From contig NZ_PCPP01000007.1 of NCBI RefSeq assembly GCF_002979755.1, positions 1 to 64,000 on the forward strand: a DNA stretch of 64,000 nucleotides, written 5' to 3'. The notes under the pieces are model-generated. The model saw nothing but the letters and a program-made list of their open reading frames with translations, ran no database searches and was not told the origin of the DNA. The DNA is from Chryseobacterium culicis. Its GTDB lineage: Bacteria > Bacteroidota > Bacteroidia > Flavobacteriales > Weeksellaceae. This document shows positions 52,836 to 61,202 of the stretch, in pieces. Position numbers and translations under genes: made by a program. Numbering within the stretch: position 1 is the stretch's first letter; each line of letters starts with the position of its first letter.

Positions 52836-52878
52836 GGTTGAGGATGTGAAATTATATTATTTGAAATTGATATGCAAG
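52836..52878 (-). promoter_or_regulatory. Conserved upstream module shared by both M43 genes (copy 2)
   Basis: Counterpart of 51404-51446, with 41 of 43 bases identical. Conservation outside the coding region suggests a functional promoter or regulator site. The rest of the gap to 53070 shows no gene. Confidence 0.6.
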
Positions 52879-53070
52879 TGTTTTTTAAATTTCTTTAAAG
52901 AATCATTATGTTTTATTGTTGTTTGTTGGTTTTAATTCAATGTTTTTAAAAATGTATTGAATTTTAATCAATTTAATAAAATTCACTAATGTGTTTTTTG
53001 ATTTTATTTGTTTTGCATTAATACTTTTCGCTTAAATTTACTTTTATAAGAATTTTTAATGATAAAAAAC

Positions 53071-53712
53071 TTAATTTGCAAAACCATTTTTAATGGCAAA
53101 AACAGCCAGTCCTACACGGGTTTTCAGATCCAGTTTTTCACAAAGCTGATCACGGTAGCTTTCCACTGTTCTTGGGCTGCAGCACATTCTGTCTGCAATT
53201 TCCTTATAGCTGAGTTCCGTTACGGTATATTTCAGGAATTCTTTTTCTCTGTCGGAAATTTTTATGGCAATCTCAGATTCTGTTTCTTTATTAAGATTAG
53301 AGAATATGATTTTGGAAGCCCAGTCCGGATAAAAGAAACCATCACTGTTGAGTCGGGTGAGAGCAGTTTCCAGATCTCTTGGATGGGTATTTTTTAGAAG
53401 ATAACCTTTTGCGCCGCTTTTGATCATCTTAATCACACTGTTGTCGTCTCCCTGCATACTGAGTGCCATAATTTTAACATCAGGATGATTTTTTGTAAGC
53501 CAGACTGCGGTTTCAAAACCATCCATAATCGGCATACTGATATCCAGGAGAATAATATCGGGAATTGCATTGCCTTCTTCAAATTTTTGGATGAGGTCTT
53601 TTCCGTTTTCACTTACATAGATTACTTCAAATTCACTGAAATTACCAATAATCCCTTCCAGGGCTTTTGCAATAAGTATATGGTCGTCAACAATTACAAT
53701 AGTTTTTTTCAT
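53071..53712 (-). CDS. NarL/LuxR-family response regulator
   Basis: A 213-residue transcription factor. Receiver domain: VIVDDHILIAKA opening, phosphoacceptor Asp in IILLDISMPIMDG near residue 56, LKNTHPRDLE near 107. The C-terminal LuxR-type helix-turn-helix includes EFLKYTVTELSYKEIADRM and SPRTVESYRDQLCEKL. Its start overlaps the kinase stop by four bases (ATGA). It is the last gene of a run with its kinase, a membrane protein and a hypothetical protein. Target genes cannot be read; the two M43 protease genes lie just downstream on the same strand. Confidence 0.93.
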   Translation of the reverse strand: MKKTIVIVDDHILIAKALEGIIGNFSEFEVIYVSENGKDLIQKFEEGNAIPDIILLDISMPIMDGFETAVWLTKNHPDVKIMALSMQGDDNSVIKMIKSGAKGYLLKNTHPRDLETALTRLNSDGFFYPDWASKIIFSNLNKETESEIAIKISDREKEFLKYTVTELSYKEIADRMCCSPRTVESYRDQLCEKLDLKTRVGLAVFAIKNGFAN

Positions 53713-54494
53713 GACTGTTTTTTTAAGATAATATTGATTTGAGTTCCCTTATTTTCCTGGCTTTCCATATGAAAACGTGCTCCTATGATTTCAGCTCTGT
53801 TTTTCATATTGGTCAAACCTATTCCGTTGGATTTGATTTCTGAGGTATCAAATCCGATTCCGTCATCTTGAATATTAAGTTCCCAAAGAATATCTTCGGA
53901 AGTATTCAGGCTGATAAGAATATTTTTACAGCGGGAATGTTTTATACTGTTCTGAATAAACTCCTGAGTAATTCTCAGAAGGACATTTTTATGAACAAAA
54001 CCTAAATCCAGTTGTTTAAAATTGTGCTCAAAACTTACATGACATTTTTTAAAGGAATTGGTGTTATCTACTTCTTCCTGTATCAGCGTTACAATTTCCT
54101 TCTGGTTGATATTGTCATCCGTTAATGTTTTAGACAGGCTTCGAAGATCCTGTAGAGATTGATTAATAATCTGGGAAACCTGATCAATTCTTTCACTTGC
54201 TTCGGATACTTTATTTTCATACAGCATCTGCTGTATATAGAGACTTACCAGGGTAAGCTTTTGGCCAATGTTGTCATGCAGTTCCCTGCCGATCTGCTGC
54301 ATGGTAGCCTGCTGGATTTCCAATTGGGTAGCCAGGAGCTCTCTCTGATGAATTTCATTTTTCATCTCGATTTCATTCAGGTATTCTTTTTTGCGCTGTC
54401 TGTAACTTCGGATATATACCAATACCGCGGTTACAAACATTACAAAAAGTATGTTGAATAGAATGATAATTATTAAGAGCTCTGTTTTCCCCAT
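53709..54494 (-). CDS. HisKA_3-type sensor histidine kinase
   Basis: A 261-residue kinase of the NarX/DesK class. I use the ATG at 54494, where translation goes straight into the membrane segment (MGKTELLIIIILFNILFVMF); the longer frame would overlap the upstream gene further. A single N-terminal transmembrane helix is followed by a coiled-coil signalling helix, the HisKA_3 box QQIGRELHDNIGQKLTLV with the phosphoacceptor His, and an HATPase domain ending in NGIGLTNMKNRAEIIG. With almost no extracellular part it probably needs a partner for sensing; the overlapping upstream membrane protein is a candidate. Confidence 0.9.
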   Translation of the reverse strand: MGKTELLIIIILFNILFVMFVTAVLVYIRSYRQRKKEYLNEIEMKNEIHQRELLATQLEIQQATMQQIGRELHDNIGQKLTLVSLYIQQMLYENKVSEASERIDQVSQIINQSLQDLRSLSKTLTDDNINQKEIVTLIQEEVDNTNSFKKCHVSFEHNFKQLDLGFVHKNVLLRITQEFIQNSIKHSRCKNILISLNTSEDILWELNIQDDGIGFDTSEIKSNGIGLTNMKNRAEIIGARFHMESQENKGTQINIILKKQS

Positions 54495-55117
54495 ATAAAT
54501 GAACTTGCAAATAAGATATACATCACTGAAACTGAGAGTAGAAAATAACTGAAATACATGTCCCAAATTTCCTTGTATTTTACCAGAAGTGATAAAAATG
54601 CCATAAAAGGTAATGTTCCTATATAAGATAGCGTAATCCCAAGATTAATATAAAACATTTTGTTTTTATTGAAATTGAGAATCTCTTGTGAAGTAATTTG
54701 TTTGTAATACTCCATTATGACCAAAAGCATCAGAATAAGACAGCCAAACGTATAGTTGAAAGCAAATACAATTTTACTTTTGGCAAAATATAATTCATTG
54801 GGAATAAATGAAAGGAGATATAAAATGGATATGATCCAAAATAATTTGGGCTTTCCCAAAGATTTTGCAGCATATAACCAGTAAAAAAATATAAACTGGA
54901 TCGGCATTAAAAGGTAGTTATAATACTGAGCTTTAGTAAAATGGACAAAACTTCCCCATTTACCATACGCTTCCCCAAGAAAAATAAATACCAGATAAAA
55001 CACAAAAAACTTCCAATGTTGTCCTTTTAAACGGTTATAGTGGAAAAGAGCGATGACTGCAGCAAGTCCTTCAGCCCAAAGCAGACTTTTTTGTGCAAAT
55101 TCCTGGAACTCTGTCAT
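54473..55117 (-). CDS. Polytopic membrane protein linked to the histidine kinase
   Basis: A 214-residue integral membrane protein with six or seven hydrophobic segments (for example FFVFYLVFIFLGEAYG, IISILYLLSFIPNEL, LSYIGTLPFMAFLSL). No family recognised. Its end overlaps the start of the kinase by 22 bases, so translation is coupled and a physical link is likely. It could be the sensing module for a kinase that lacks one; this is an inference from gene order and topology. Confidence 0.78.
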   Translation of the reverse strand: MTEFQEFAQKSLLWAEGLAAVIALFHYNRLKGQHWKFFVFYLVFIFLGEAYGKWGSFVHFTKAQYYNYLLMPIQFIFFYWLYAAKSLGKPKLFWIISILYLLSFIPNELYFAKSKIVFAFNYTFGCLILMLLVIMEYYKQITSQEILNFNKNKMFYINLGITLSYIGTLPFMAFLSLLVKYKEIWDMYFSYFLLSVSVMYILFASSFIWGKQSS

Positions 55118-55144
55118 ACAGTGTGTTAAGTATATATATTACAA

Positions 55145-55675
55145 TTAGAAAGACTCGCCTATAGGTGTTTTTGGTGGAATAAGGACTCCGTTATTCTCTC
55201 CGAGAGTATCATCATCATCTTCTCCGGCACCTTTGGCAGAGAGAAAATTTAATGCTAAAGAACTTCCTCCAGCATTCTGGAAAGGATTGAAATCATAATC
55301 GTGAAACTCTCCTGTTTCATTTGTTTTTTTCAGAGTAGGAATCATTACCAGTGTATGTTTTCCTGCATATTCCGCAGGAACAGGATGAGAATCCATCATA
55401 GACCAGTTTTCTGCTTTCGGATAAGTTGCATAATAAAATCTGATTCCAAGGTCTTCTTGAGAGGTTGCCGGATTTACTTTCGCAGCTTCTTCTTCGATTT
55501 TTGCAATAAAGCTTTTTAATTTAGGAAGATCAAACCAAATGGAATGTGCGTCTTCTATTCCCAAAGTGGTATTAATAGCACTTAGATGATTTTGACGGTA
55601 ATTGTCGATCAGAGCCTGGATAAGACTGTTTGACATGATCCCAGGTTGTAGTGGGTTATTTGATTCTGTATTCAT
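55145..55675 (-). CDS. Hypothetical protein ahead of the membrane-protein/kinase genes
   Basis: A 176-residue soluble protein without signal peptide. It has a helical N-terminal half (LIQALIDNYRQNHLSAIN, LPKLKSFIAKIEEEAAKV) and a beta-rich middle (LGIRFYYATYPKAENW, HTLVMIPTLKK). The C-terminal 50 residues are flexible, with GAGEDDDDTLGENNG and a PPKTPIG end. No family recognised. It starts a four-gene run on the minus strand, 27 bases ahead of the membrane protein. The peptide gene further upstream is separated from it by a terminator. Confidence 0.72.
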   Translation of the reverse strand: MNTESNNPLQPGIMSNSLIQALIDNYRQNHLSAINTTLGIEDAHSIWFDLPKLKSFIAKIEEEAAKVNPATSQEDLGIRFYYATYPKAENWSMMDSHPVPAEYAGKHTLVMIPTLKKTNETGEFHDYDFNPFQNAGGSSLALNFLSAKGAGEDDDDTLGENNGVLIPPKTPIGESF

Positions 55676-55846
55676 AGCTTAGTGTTTTACGGTAAAACTC
55701 AATTAATATGCAAATCTCGTAAAAAATATTCTACAAAATGTATTCATGAATTGGGAATTACCCTGTTATTTTTACCGTGTTTTTACGGATTGTATAGGTA
55801 GGATAAAGATTTTGCAGGAAGGAGACGCTGATTCAGCCCATAAAAA

Positions 55847-55867
55847 AAACGGAGAAAATCTCCGTTT
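55847..55867 (-). terminator. Terminator after the GG-leader peptide gene
   Basis: AAACGGAGA and TCTCCGTTT are perfect 9-base arms around AAA; the minus strand continues into T-rich sequence. It separates the peptide gene from the downstream four-gene run. Confidence 0.8.
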
Positions 55868-55874
55868 ATATTAA

Positions 55875-56027
55875 TTAAATGCATCCGTAATGTTTTGGAT
55901 CCCTGCAGATCAGTCCTGCAGTGCAGCAAAGACCGATGGGGCAGTTCCAGTACTCGTCACAGGCTACCATGGATTGAATGACTCCGCCTCCAATTTTTTT
56001 TAATTCATTTCTTTTTAACTTTTTCAT
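55875..56027 (-). CDS. Double-glycine leader, Cys-rich bacteriocin-like peptide
   Basis: A 50-residue gene too short for usual gene finding. Reading the minus strand from ATG at 56027 gives a charged leader beginning MKKLKRNELKK, then IGGG, then a 35-36-residue core. The core holds six cysteines, at 23, 29, 34, 35, 41 and 49, in the pattern ACDEYWNCPIGLCC, LICRD and YGCI. The LKRNELKKIxGG leader is the form seen in bacteriocin-like peptides of Chryseobacterium and relatives, normally cleaved and exported by a peptidase-containing ABC transporter. Three disulfides are likely. No transporter or modification enzyme lies in the window. A hairpin terminator follows directly. Confidence 0.8.
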   Translation of the reverse strand: MKKLKRNELKKIGGGVIQSMVACDEYWNCPIGLCCTAGLICRDPKHYGCI

Positions 56028-56171
56028 ACTGATTTTGTTTTAGTTATTAGTTGATTGGTATCGTAAATATACCAATATTTCACTAATAAAGGAAAAAACA
56101 GAAAAAAATAAGTGCTGCAGATTATTCTACAGCACTTATTCACAAAAATAATGTATATGAAAAAAACTATT

Positions 56172-58766
56172 TTATTGCTCAGTAGGTCTGAAAACCAAAC
56201 CTGTTTCTACAAAATAATCCAGCGTGATTCTGTCTCCATCGTTTACAGTTCCTGCAAGAATTTCTTTAGAAAGTTTATTTAATACTTCCTGTTGGATTAC
56301 TCTTTTCAATGGTCTTGCTCCAAAAGCAGGATCATATCCTTTTTCCATCAGATAATCTACGGCATCCTGAGTGAACGTCATGATGATGTTTCGTTTCGAT
56401 AACATTTCATTGAATCCTCTCAACTGATACTGAACGATTTTTCCGATTTCTTTTTTTCTTAAGGGCTGGAACAGTACAATTTCATCAATTCTGTTCAGGA
56501 ATTCCGGACGTAGAGTTTGTTTTAAAAGATCAAAAACTTCATCTTTTGTTTTATCCACAATTTCATCCTGGTTTTCCTCCGTAAGATTCTCAAAATTTTC
56601 CTGAATAAGGTGAGAACCTAAATTCGAGGTCATAATGATAATTGAATTTTTGAAATTCACTACACGCCCTTTATTATCTGTCAAACGTCCATCATCCAAA
56701 ACCTGAAGTAAGGTGTTGAAAACATCTGGATGTGCTTTTTCAATCTCGTCCAGAAGTACTACGGAATAAGGTCTTCTTCTTACGGCTTCGGTCAGCTGCC
56801 CGCCTTCATCATATCCTACATATCCCGGAGGCGCTCCTACCAATCTTGAAACACTGTGACGCTCCTGATATTCACTCATATCAATTCTGGTCATATTGTT
56901 TTCATCATCGAATAAGAATTCCGCCAATGCTTTTGCCAGTTCGGTTTTACCTACTCCGGTTGTTCCCAGGAATAAGAATGAACCAATAGGTTTCTTATCA
57001 TCGCTTAATCCGGCTCTGTTTCTTCTGATAGCATCCGCAACCGCTTGAATAGCTTCATCTTGTCCTACCACTCTGTGGTGTAACTCAGATTCAAGATTCA
57101 ATAATTTATCTCTTTCAGACTGCAGTAACTTGGTTACAGGAATACCTGTCCATTTGCCAATTACTTCAGAGATGTTTTCGGCCGTAACCTCTTCTTTGAT
57201 CAGCTCATTCTGATGGTTCTGCATTTCAAGCTCCATCTTGGTGAGTTCTTCTTCTTTTTCACGGAGTTTTCCGTATTGGATTTCCGCTACTTTGGCATAA
57301 TCTCCGGCTCTGGAAGCTCTTTCTGCTTCATGTTTCAGAGATTCAATATCTTTTTTGATCTGGGTAAGATCTTCACTTTTCTGTTTTTCTTTCAGCCATT
57401 TGGCATTGATCTCATTTCTTTGTTCAGAAATTTTTGCAATATCTTCCTTCAGGTGATCAATTTTTGTCTGATTTCCTTCTCTTGAAATGGCTGCTAATTC
57501 AATTTCCAGCTGCATTAATTTTCTGTCCAGAACGTCCAGTTCTTCAGGCTTTGAATTGATTTCCATTCTCAGTTTTGCGGAAGCCTCATCAATAAGGTCA
57601 ATCGCTTTGTCCGGTAAAAAACGGTCTGAAATATATCTTTGAGACATTTCCACCGCAGCAATAATTGCTTCATCTTTAATTCTTACTTTATGGTGAGCTT
57701 CATATTTATCTTTAATACCACGAAGGATAGAAATTGCAGATTCAGTATCCGGTTCTTCCACCATTACTTTCTGGAAACGTCTTTCCAAGGCCTTATCTTT
57801 TTCAAAATATTTTTGGTATTCATTCAGCGTAGTGGCTCCTATCGCTCTTAATTCTCCTCTAGCTAAAGCAGGTTTTAAAATGTTGGCAGCATCCATTGCT
57901 CCTTCACCACCACCGGCTCCTACTAAAGTATGGATCTCATCAATGAAAAGAATAATCTGTCCGTCAGATTTGATCACCTCATTCACTACAGATTTCAAAC
58001 GCTCTTCAAACTCACCTTTGTATTTTGCTCCGGCGATCAATGCTCCCATATCCAATGAGAATAAGGTTTTATCCATAAGGTTTTCCGGAACATCACCACT
58101 GATGATTCTGTGGGCAATTCCCTCAGCAATTGCTGTTTTACCTACGCCCGGTTCCCCAATTAAGATTGGATTGTTTTTAGTTCTTCTGGAAAGGATTTGT
58201 AAAACCCTTCTGATTTCTTCATCTCGCCCGATTACAGGATCCAGTTTCCCTTCTGCTGCCAGCTCGTTGAAGTTCTTAGCATATTTATTTAAAGACTGAT
58301 AGGTTTCTTCTGAGCTTGCAGAAGTTGCCTTACTTCCTTTTCTTAATTCTTTGATAGCGCCTTCCAGTAGGTTTTTAGTTACTCCCATATCTTTCAGCAT
58401 TTTGGATACTTCAGAACTGGTTTCCAGAAGAGATAACCATAAATGTTCAATCGTTACATATTCGTCACCCATCTTTTTAGCGATATTGGGTGCATCCAGC
58501 AATACTTTGTTGGCAGATTGTGAAAGATAAATGTTGCCTCCCTGTACTTTTGGAAGTTTTTCTAAATTTTCACGGTTGCGCTCTCTTACTAAGTTGGCAT
58601 CTGCTTCAGATTTCTTTAATAAGAAAGGCGATATATTTTCATCCACCTGGAAGATTCCTTCAAGGAGATGTTGTGGTTCAATACTTTGATTGCCCAGCTC
58701 CATAGCAATCTGTTGTGCTGCCTGGATGGCTTCCTGTGATTTTACAGTATATTGGTTTAAGTTCAT
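56172..58766 (-). CDS. clpB: ATP-dependent disaggregase ClpB
   Basis: Hexameric AAA+ chaperone of 864 residues that rescues aggregated protein with DnaK; cytoplasmic. Domains in order: N-domain (1-145), first AAA+ with Walker A GEPGVGKTA near 205 and Walker B LFIDEIHTLVG, the ClpB-specific coiled-coil M-domain (about 400-525), second AAA+ with GTTGVGKTE near 605 and VLLDEIEKAHPDV, and a C-terminal domain with FGARPLKRVI. The M-domain and the length separate it from ClpA and ClpC. Single-gene unit; the AT-rich gap upstream shows no heat-shock element I can identify. Confidence 0.97.
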   Translation of the reverse strand: MNLNQYTVKSQEAIQAAQQIAMELGNQSIEPQHLLEGIFQVDENISPFLLKKSEADANLVRERNRENLEKLPKVQGGNIYLSQSANKVLLDAPNIAKKMGDEYVTIEHLWLSLLETSSEVSKMLKDMGVTKNLLEGAIKELRKGSKATSASSEETYQSLNKYAKNFNELAAEGKLDPVIGRDEEIRRVLQILSRRTKNNPILIGEPGVGKTAIAEGIAHRIISGDVPENLMDKTLFSLDMGALIAGAKYKGEFEERLKSVVNEVIKSDGQIILFIDEIHTLVGAGGGEGAMDAANILKPALARGELRAIGATTLNEYQKYFEKDKALERRFQKVMVEEPDTESAISILRGIKDKYEAHHKVRIKDEAIIAAVEMSQRYISDRFLPDKAIDLIDEASAKLRMEINSKPEELDVLDRKLMQLEIELAAISREGNQTKIDHLKEDIAKISEQRNEINAKWLKEKQKSEDLTQIKKDIESLKHEAERASRAGDYAKVAEIQYGKLREKEEELTKMELEMQNHQNELIKEEVTAENISEVIGKWTGIPVTKLLQSERDKLLNLESELHHRVVGQDEAIQAVADAIRRNRAGLSDDKKPIGSFLFLGTTGVGKTELAKALAEFLFDDENNMTRIDMSEYQERHSVSRLVGAPPGYVGYDEGGQLTEAVRRRPYSVVLLDEIEKAHPDVFNTLLQVLDDGRLTDNKGRVVNFKNSIIIMTSNLGSHLIQENFENLTEENQDEIVDKTKDEVFDLLKQTLRPEFLNRIDEIVLFQPLRKKEIGKIVQYQLRGFNEMLSKRNIIMTFTQDAVDYLMEKGYDPAFGARPLKRVIQQEVLNKLSKEILAGTVNDGDRITLDYFVETGLVFRPTEQ

Positions 58767-59135
58767 ATCTTTTATATTTTTGGTAATGGTTAATATTAAG
58801 TTTAGCTTTAAAAAACATCAAGAAACCAAATTTTAAGGCTCAGTTTCTTAATGCCATCAATTATTTAATCATTTATTCGATGACTGTATCGCAAAAACTG
58901 TTCAATTATTAAATTTACAAAAAAATAGGACAAATTTTCCGGATATTGTATTTTTAACGGAAATTTAACTTGACAAAATTTCCGATTTCGTAATTATTTC
59001 TTTGAAATCCATGAACAAATAGTCAGAATCGGGTAAAATAATTCGATCATCAAACTGAAATTGAAGAGTCTTTTGCTTTTTATGATCAAAAAATAAGCAG
59101 TTTAAATCAGAATAGTTACTTTTGCATTTTACCAG
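58767..59135. other. Intergenic region between clpB and tetR
   Basis: The 369-base divergent gap is AT-rich and shows no ORF of note. It must hold the promoters of both genes. A -7 box TACTTTTG at 59117-59124 precedes tetR directly. No convincing CAAAnnTA counterpart for clpB was found, and I see no long palindrome. Confidence 0.5.
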
Positions 59136-59714
59136 ATGGAACTAAAAGAAAAACAGAGAAAAATACTAGACGTAGCAGTAGAACTTTTCAAAGAGAAGGG
59201 CTATATGGGAAGCTCGGTAAGAGATCTGGCTACGAAACTCAATATCAAGGCAGCATCACTGTATGCACATATCCGTTCAAAGGAAGAAATTTTGGAATGG
59301 ATCTGTTTTGGCATTGCTCAGGAATTTTTCGATGAGCTTCAGGAAGTAAAAAATACGGATATTGCACCCAGGGAAAAACTGAATCTGCTTTTGGATAAAC
59401 ACCTTTCGGTTGTTCTTAAAAACCGTGATGTTACCCATATCTATTCCAATGAGTGGAGGCATCTTGAAGAAAGACTTCCTGAATTTGTAGAATTAAGAAA
59501 AAACTACCAGCAGGAAGTTGAAGAACTGATTTCTGAGATCTACAAAGCAGAAAAATGGGAGCTGAAATCACCTTCATTTACTACAAGATTTATTCTTCAT
59601 ACTTTAAATAATTCATACTTCTGGTTCAAAAGAAGCAGTGATTCTACCGATGAAATTACCGATGAGATCAGAGATAAAATTCTTTTTGGTCTGCTTGGAA
59701 ATCAGCATTCATAG
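59136..59714 (+). CDS. TetR-family regulator of the phenylacetate operon
   Basis: A 192-residue DNA-binding repressor-type protein. The N-terminal helix-turn-helix is clear: KILDVAVELFKEKGYMGSSV, then RDLATKLNIKAASLYAHIRSKEEIL. The C-terminal helical domain should bind a ligand, by position probably phenylacetyl-CoA. It lies 171 bases upstream of paaK in the same direction. The palindrome CTAACA-AA-TGTTAG at 59864-59877 next to the paaK promoter is its likely operator. Regulation of paa operons by TetR-family PaaR is known in other bacteria; the link here is inferred from position. Confidence 0.88.
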   Translation: MELKEKQRKILDVAVELFKEKGYMGSSVRDLATKLNIKAASLYAHIRSKEEILEWICFGIAQEFFDELQEVKNTDIAPREKLNLLLDKHLSVVLKNRDVTHIYSNEWRHLEERLPEFVELRKNYQQEVEELISEIYKAEKWELKSPSFTTRFILHTLNNSYFWFKRSSDSTDEITDEIRDKILFGLLGNQHS

Positions 59715-59738
59715 GCTTTTGGTAAATAGAATCTTAAT

Positions 59739-59766
59739 ACATTTTACATTATACGTTTTACAAAAT
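59739..59766. repeat. Partial ACATTTTACA-type repeat upstream of paaK
   Basis: ACATTTTACATTATACGTTTTACAAAAT shares the 12-base core ATACGTTTTACA with the reverse complement of the repeat in the paaE-paaA gap. It looks like a decayed member of the same repeat family. Confidence 0.45.
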
Positions 59767-59829
59767 AAGCATTTTAGCTTTTATTCTGTTATTTAGAATC
59801 ATTCAAAATATGACAAAAGTCATAAAAAT

Positions 59830-59877
59830 TTTGCCAGCTAGTAAAATCTTTTTAAATTTACACCTAACAAATGTTAG
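59830..59877 (+). promoter_or_regulatory. paaK promoter and palindromic operator candidate
   Basis: TTTG (59830-59833), 19 bases, then TAAATTTA (59853-59860) is a near-consensus promoter. The perfect palindrome CTAACA-AA-TGTTAG (59864-59877) starts three bases after the -7 box, covering the expected start site near 59867. Repressor binding there would block initiation. The adjacent TetR protein is the natural candidate. Confidence 0.65.
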
Positions 59878-59885
59878 TTAGTTTT

Positions 59886-61202
59886 ATGGATTTTTCAGTT
59901 GAATATCTGGAGCTGGGTCAGTTGAGACAGCTTCAATCCGACCGGTTGATCAGCCTGATCAGCTATTTGGAAGAGAAGTCGGAATTTTATAAAAAGAAAT
60001 TTGATGAATTGCAAATATCTCCACAGGATATAAGGTCGATTGAAGATATCACGAAACTTCCTATTACTTACAAGCAGGATTTAAGAGATAACTATCCGTT
60101 CGGGTTATTTACCGTTCCAAAAAGTGAGCTTCAGCGTATTCATTGTTCAAGCGGAACTACAGGAAAACCGACTGTGGTAGGATATACCAAAGAAGACGTA
60201 GATCTTTTCAGTGAAGTGGTGGCCAGATCTTTACATGCGGCAGGTGCAAGGCCAGGAATGCAGCTGCATAATGCCTATGGCTACGGGATTTTTACAGGAG
60301 GTTTAGGTCTTCATTACGGAGCCGAAATGCTGGGAATGAGCGTGCTTCCTATTTCCGGAGGTATGACAGCAAGACAGGTAGACCTGATTGTAGACTTTAA
60401 ACCGGAAGTGATCTGCTGTTCTCCTTCATATGCTTTAACCATAGCCGATGAGTTTGCCAGAAGAGGGATTTCTGCAGACGAAATCAGCCTTAAATATGCG
60501 GTATTAGGGTCAGAACCATGGACGGAAATTATCAGAGGTCATATCGAAGAAAGATTAGGTGTTCATGCAACCAATATCTATGGATTGAGTGAAATTATCG
60601 GGCCTGGAGTTTCCATGGAGGATTTTGAAGAGAAAGGCGGAGGTTATATCTGGGAAGATCATTTCTATCCAGAAATTTTAGATCCTGTGACCAAACAGCC
60701 GGTTCCTTTCGGGGAAGAAGGCGTATTGGTGATCACTACTTTAACGAAAAAAGCAATGCCGCTTTTACGATATTGGACAAATGATATCACAAGCCTTTAC
60801 TACGATGAAAATGCGAAAAGAACAATGGTGAAAATGAAACCCATTGTCGGCAGAGCAGATGATATGCTGATTGTAAGAGGAGTAAATGTGTATCCAAGTC
60901 AGATTGAAGATGCTTTTTCGTATGTAAAAGGAGTGGTTCCCAACTACTATTTGACCCCTGTGGAAAAAGAACATATGTGTATTGCTCTGGACATTGATGT
61001 TGAAATAGATGATGAACTGGTGAAATCTCAGAAAATAAGCGCCAATACCGATGATTATTTTAATTTTGTCGGGAACTTTGGAAAAAATATAGAAAACGAA
61101 ATCAAAAAGAGGGTAGGGATTACTACGAAAGTAAAAGTTCATGCCCAGGATAGTTTGCCGAAGTGCGAAGGTGGAAAAATTAATAGAATACTAAAAAAAT
61201 AA
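59886..61202 (+). CDS. paaK: Phenylacetate-CoA ligase
   Basis: Activates phenylacetate with ATP and CoA to phenylacetyl-CoA, opening the aerobic hybrid pathway; cytoplasmic. The 438-residue length is normal. The ANL-superfamily P-loop is HCSSGTTGKPTVVGYT near residue 80. The middle has NIYGLSEIIGPGVSME near 225, and the C-terminal domain the hinge VGRADDMLIVRGVNVYPSQIE near 320 and the catalytic-type Lys in CEGGKINRILKK. I use the ATG at 59886 because the earlier in-frame ATG lies inside the operator. Its stop overlaps the paaE start (TAATG). Confidence 0.96.
   Translation: MDFSVEYLELGQLRQLQSDRLISLISYLEEKSEFYKKKFDELQISPQDIRSIEDITKLPITYKQDLRDNYPFGLFTVPKSELQRIHCSSGTTGKPTVVGYTKEDVDLFSEVVARSLHAAGARPGMQLHNAYGYGIFTGGLGLHYGAEMLGMSVLPISGGMTARQVDLIVDFKPEVICCSPSYALTIADEFARRGISADEISLKYAVLGSEPWTEIIRGHIEERLGVHATNIYGLSEIIGPGVSMEDFEEKGGGYIWEDHFYPEILDPVTKQPVPFGEEGVLVITTLTKKAMPLLRYWTNDITSLYYDENAKRTMVKMKPIVGRADDMLIVRGVNVYPSQIEDAFSYVKGVVPNYYLTPVEKEHMCIALDIDVEIDDELVKSQKISANTDDYFNFVGNFGKNIENEIKKRVGITTKVKVHAQDSLPKCEGGKINRILKK

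Noticed and set aside
55875..56027. Lanthipeptide or other modified-peptide cluster around the GG-leader peptide.
   Set aside because: No LanM-, YcaO- or radical-SAM-type enzyme and no peptidase-ABC exporter lies in the window, so only the peptide itself is claimed.
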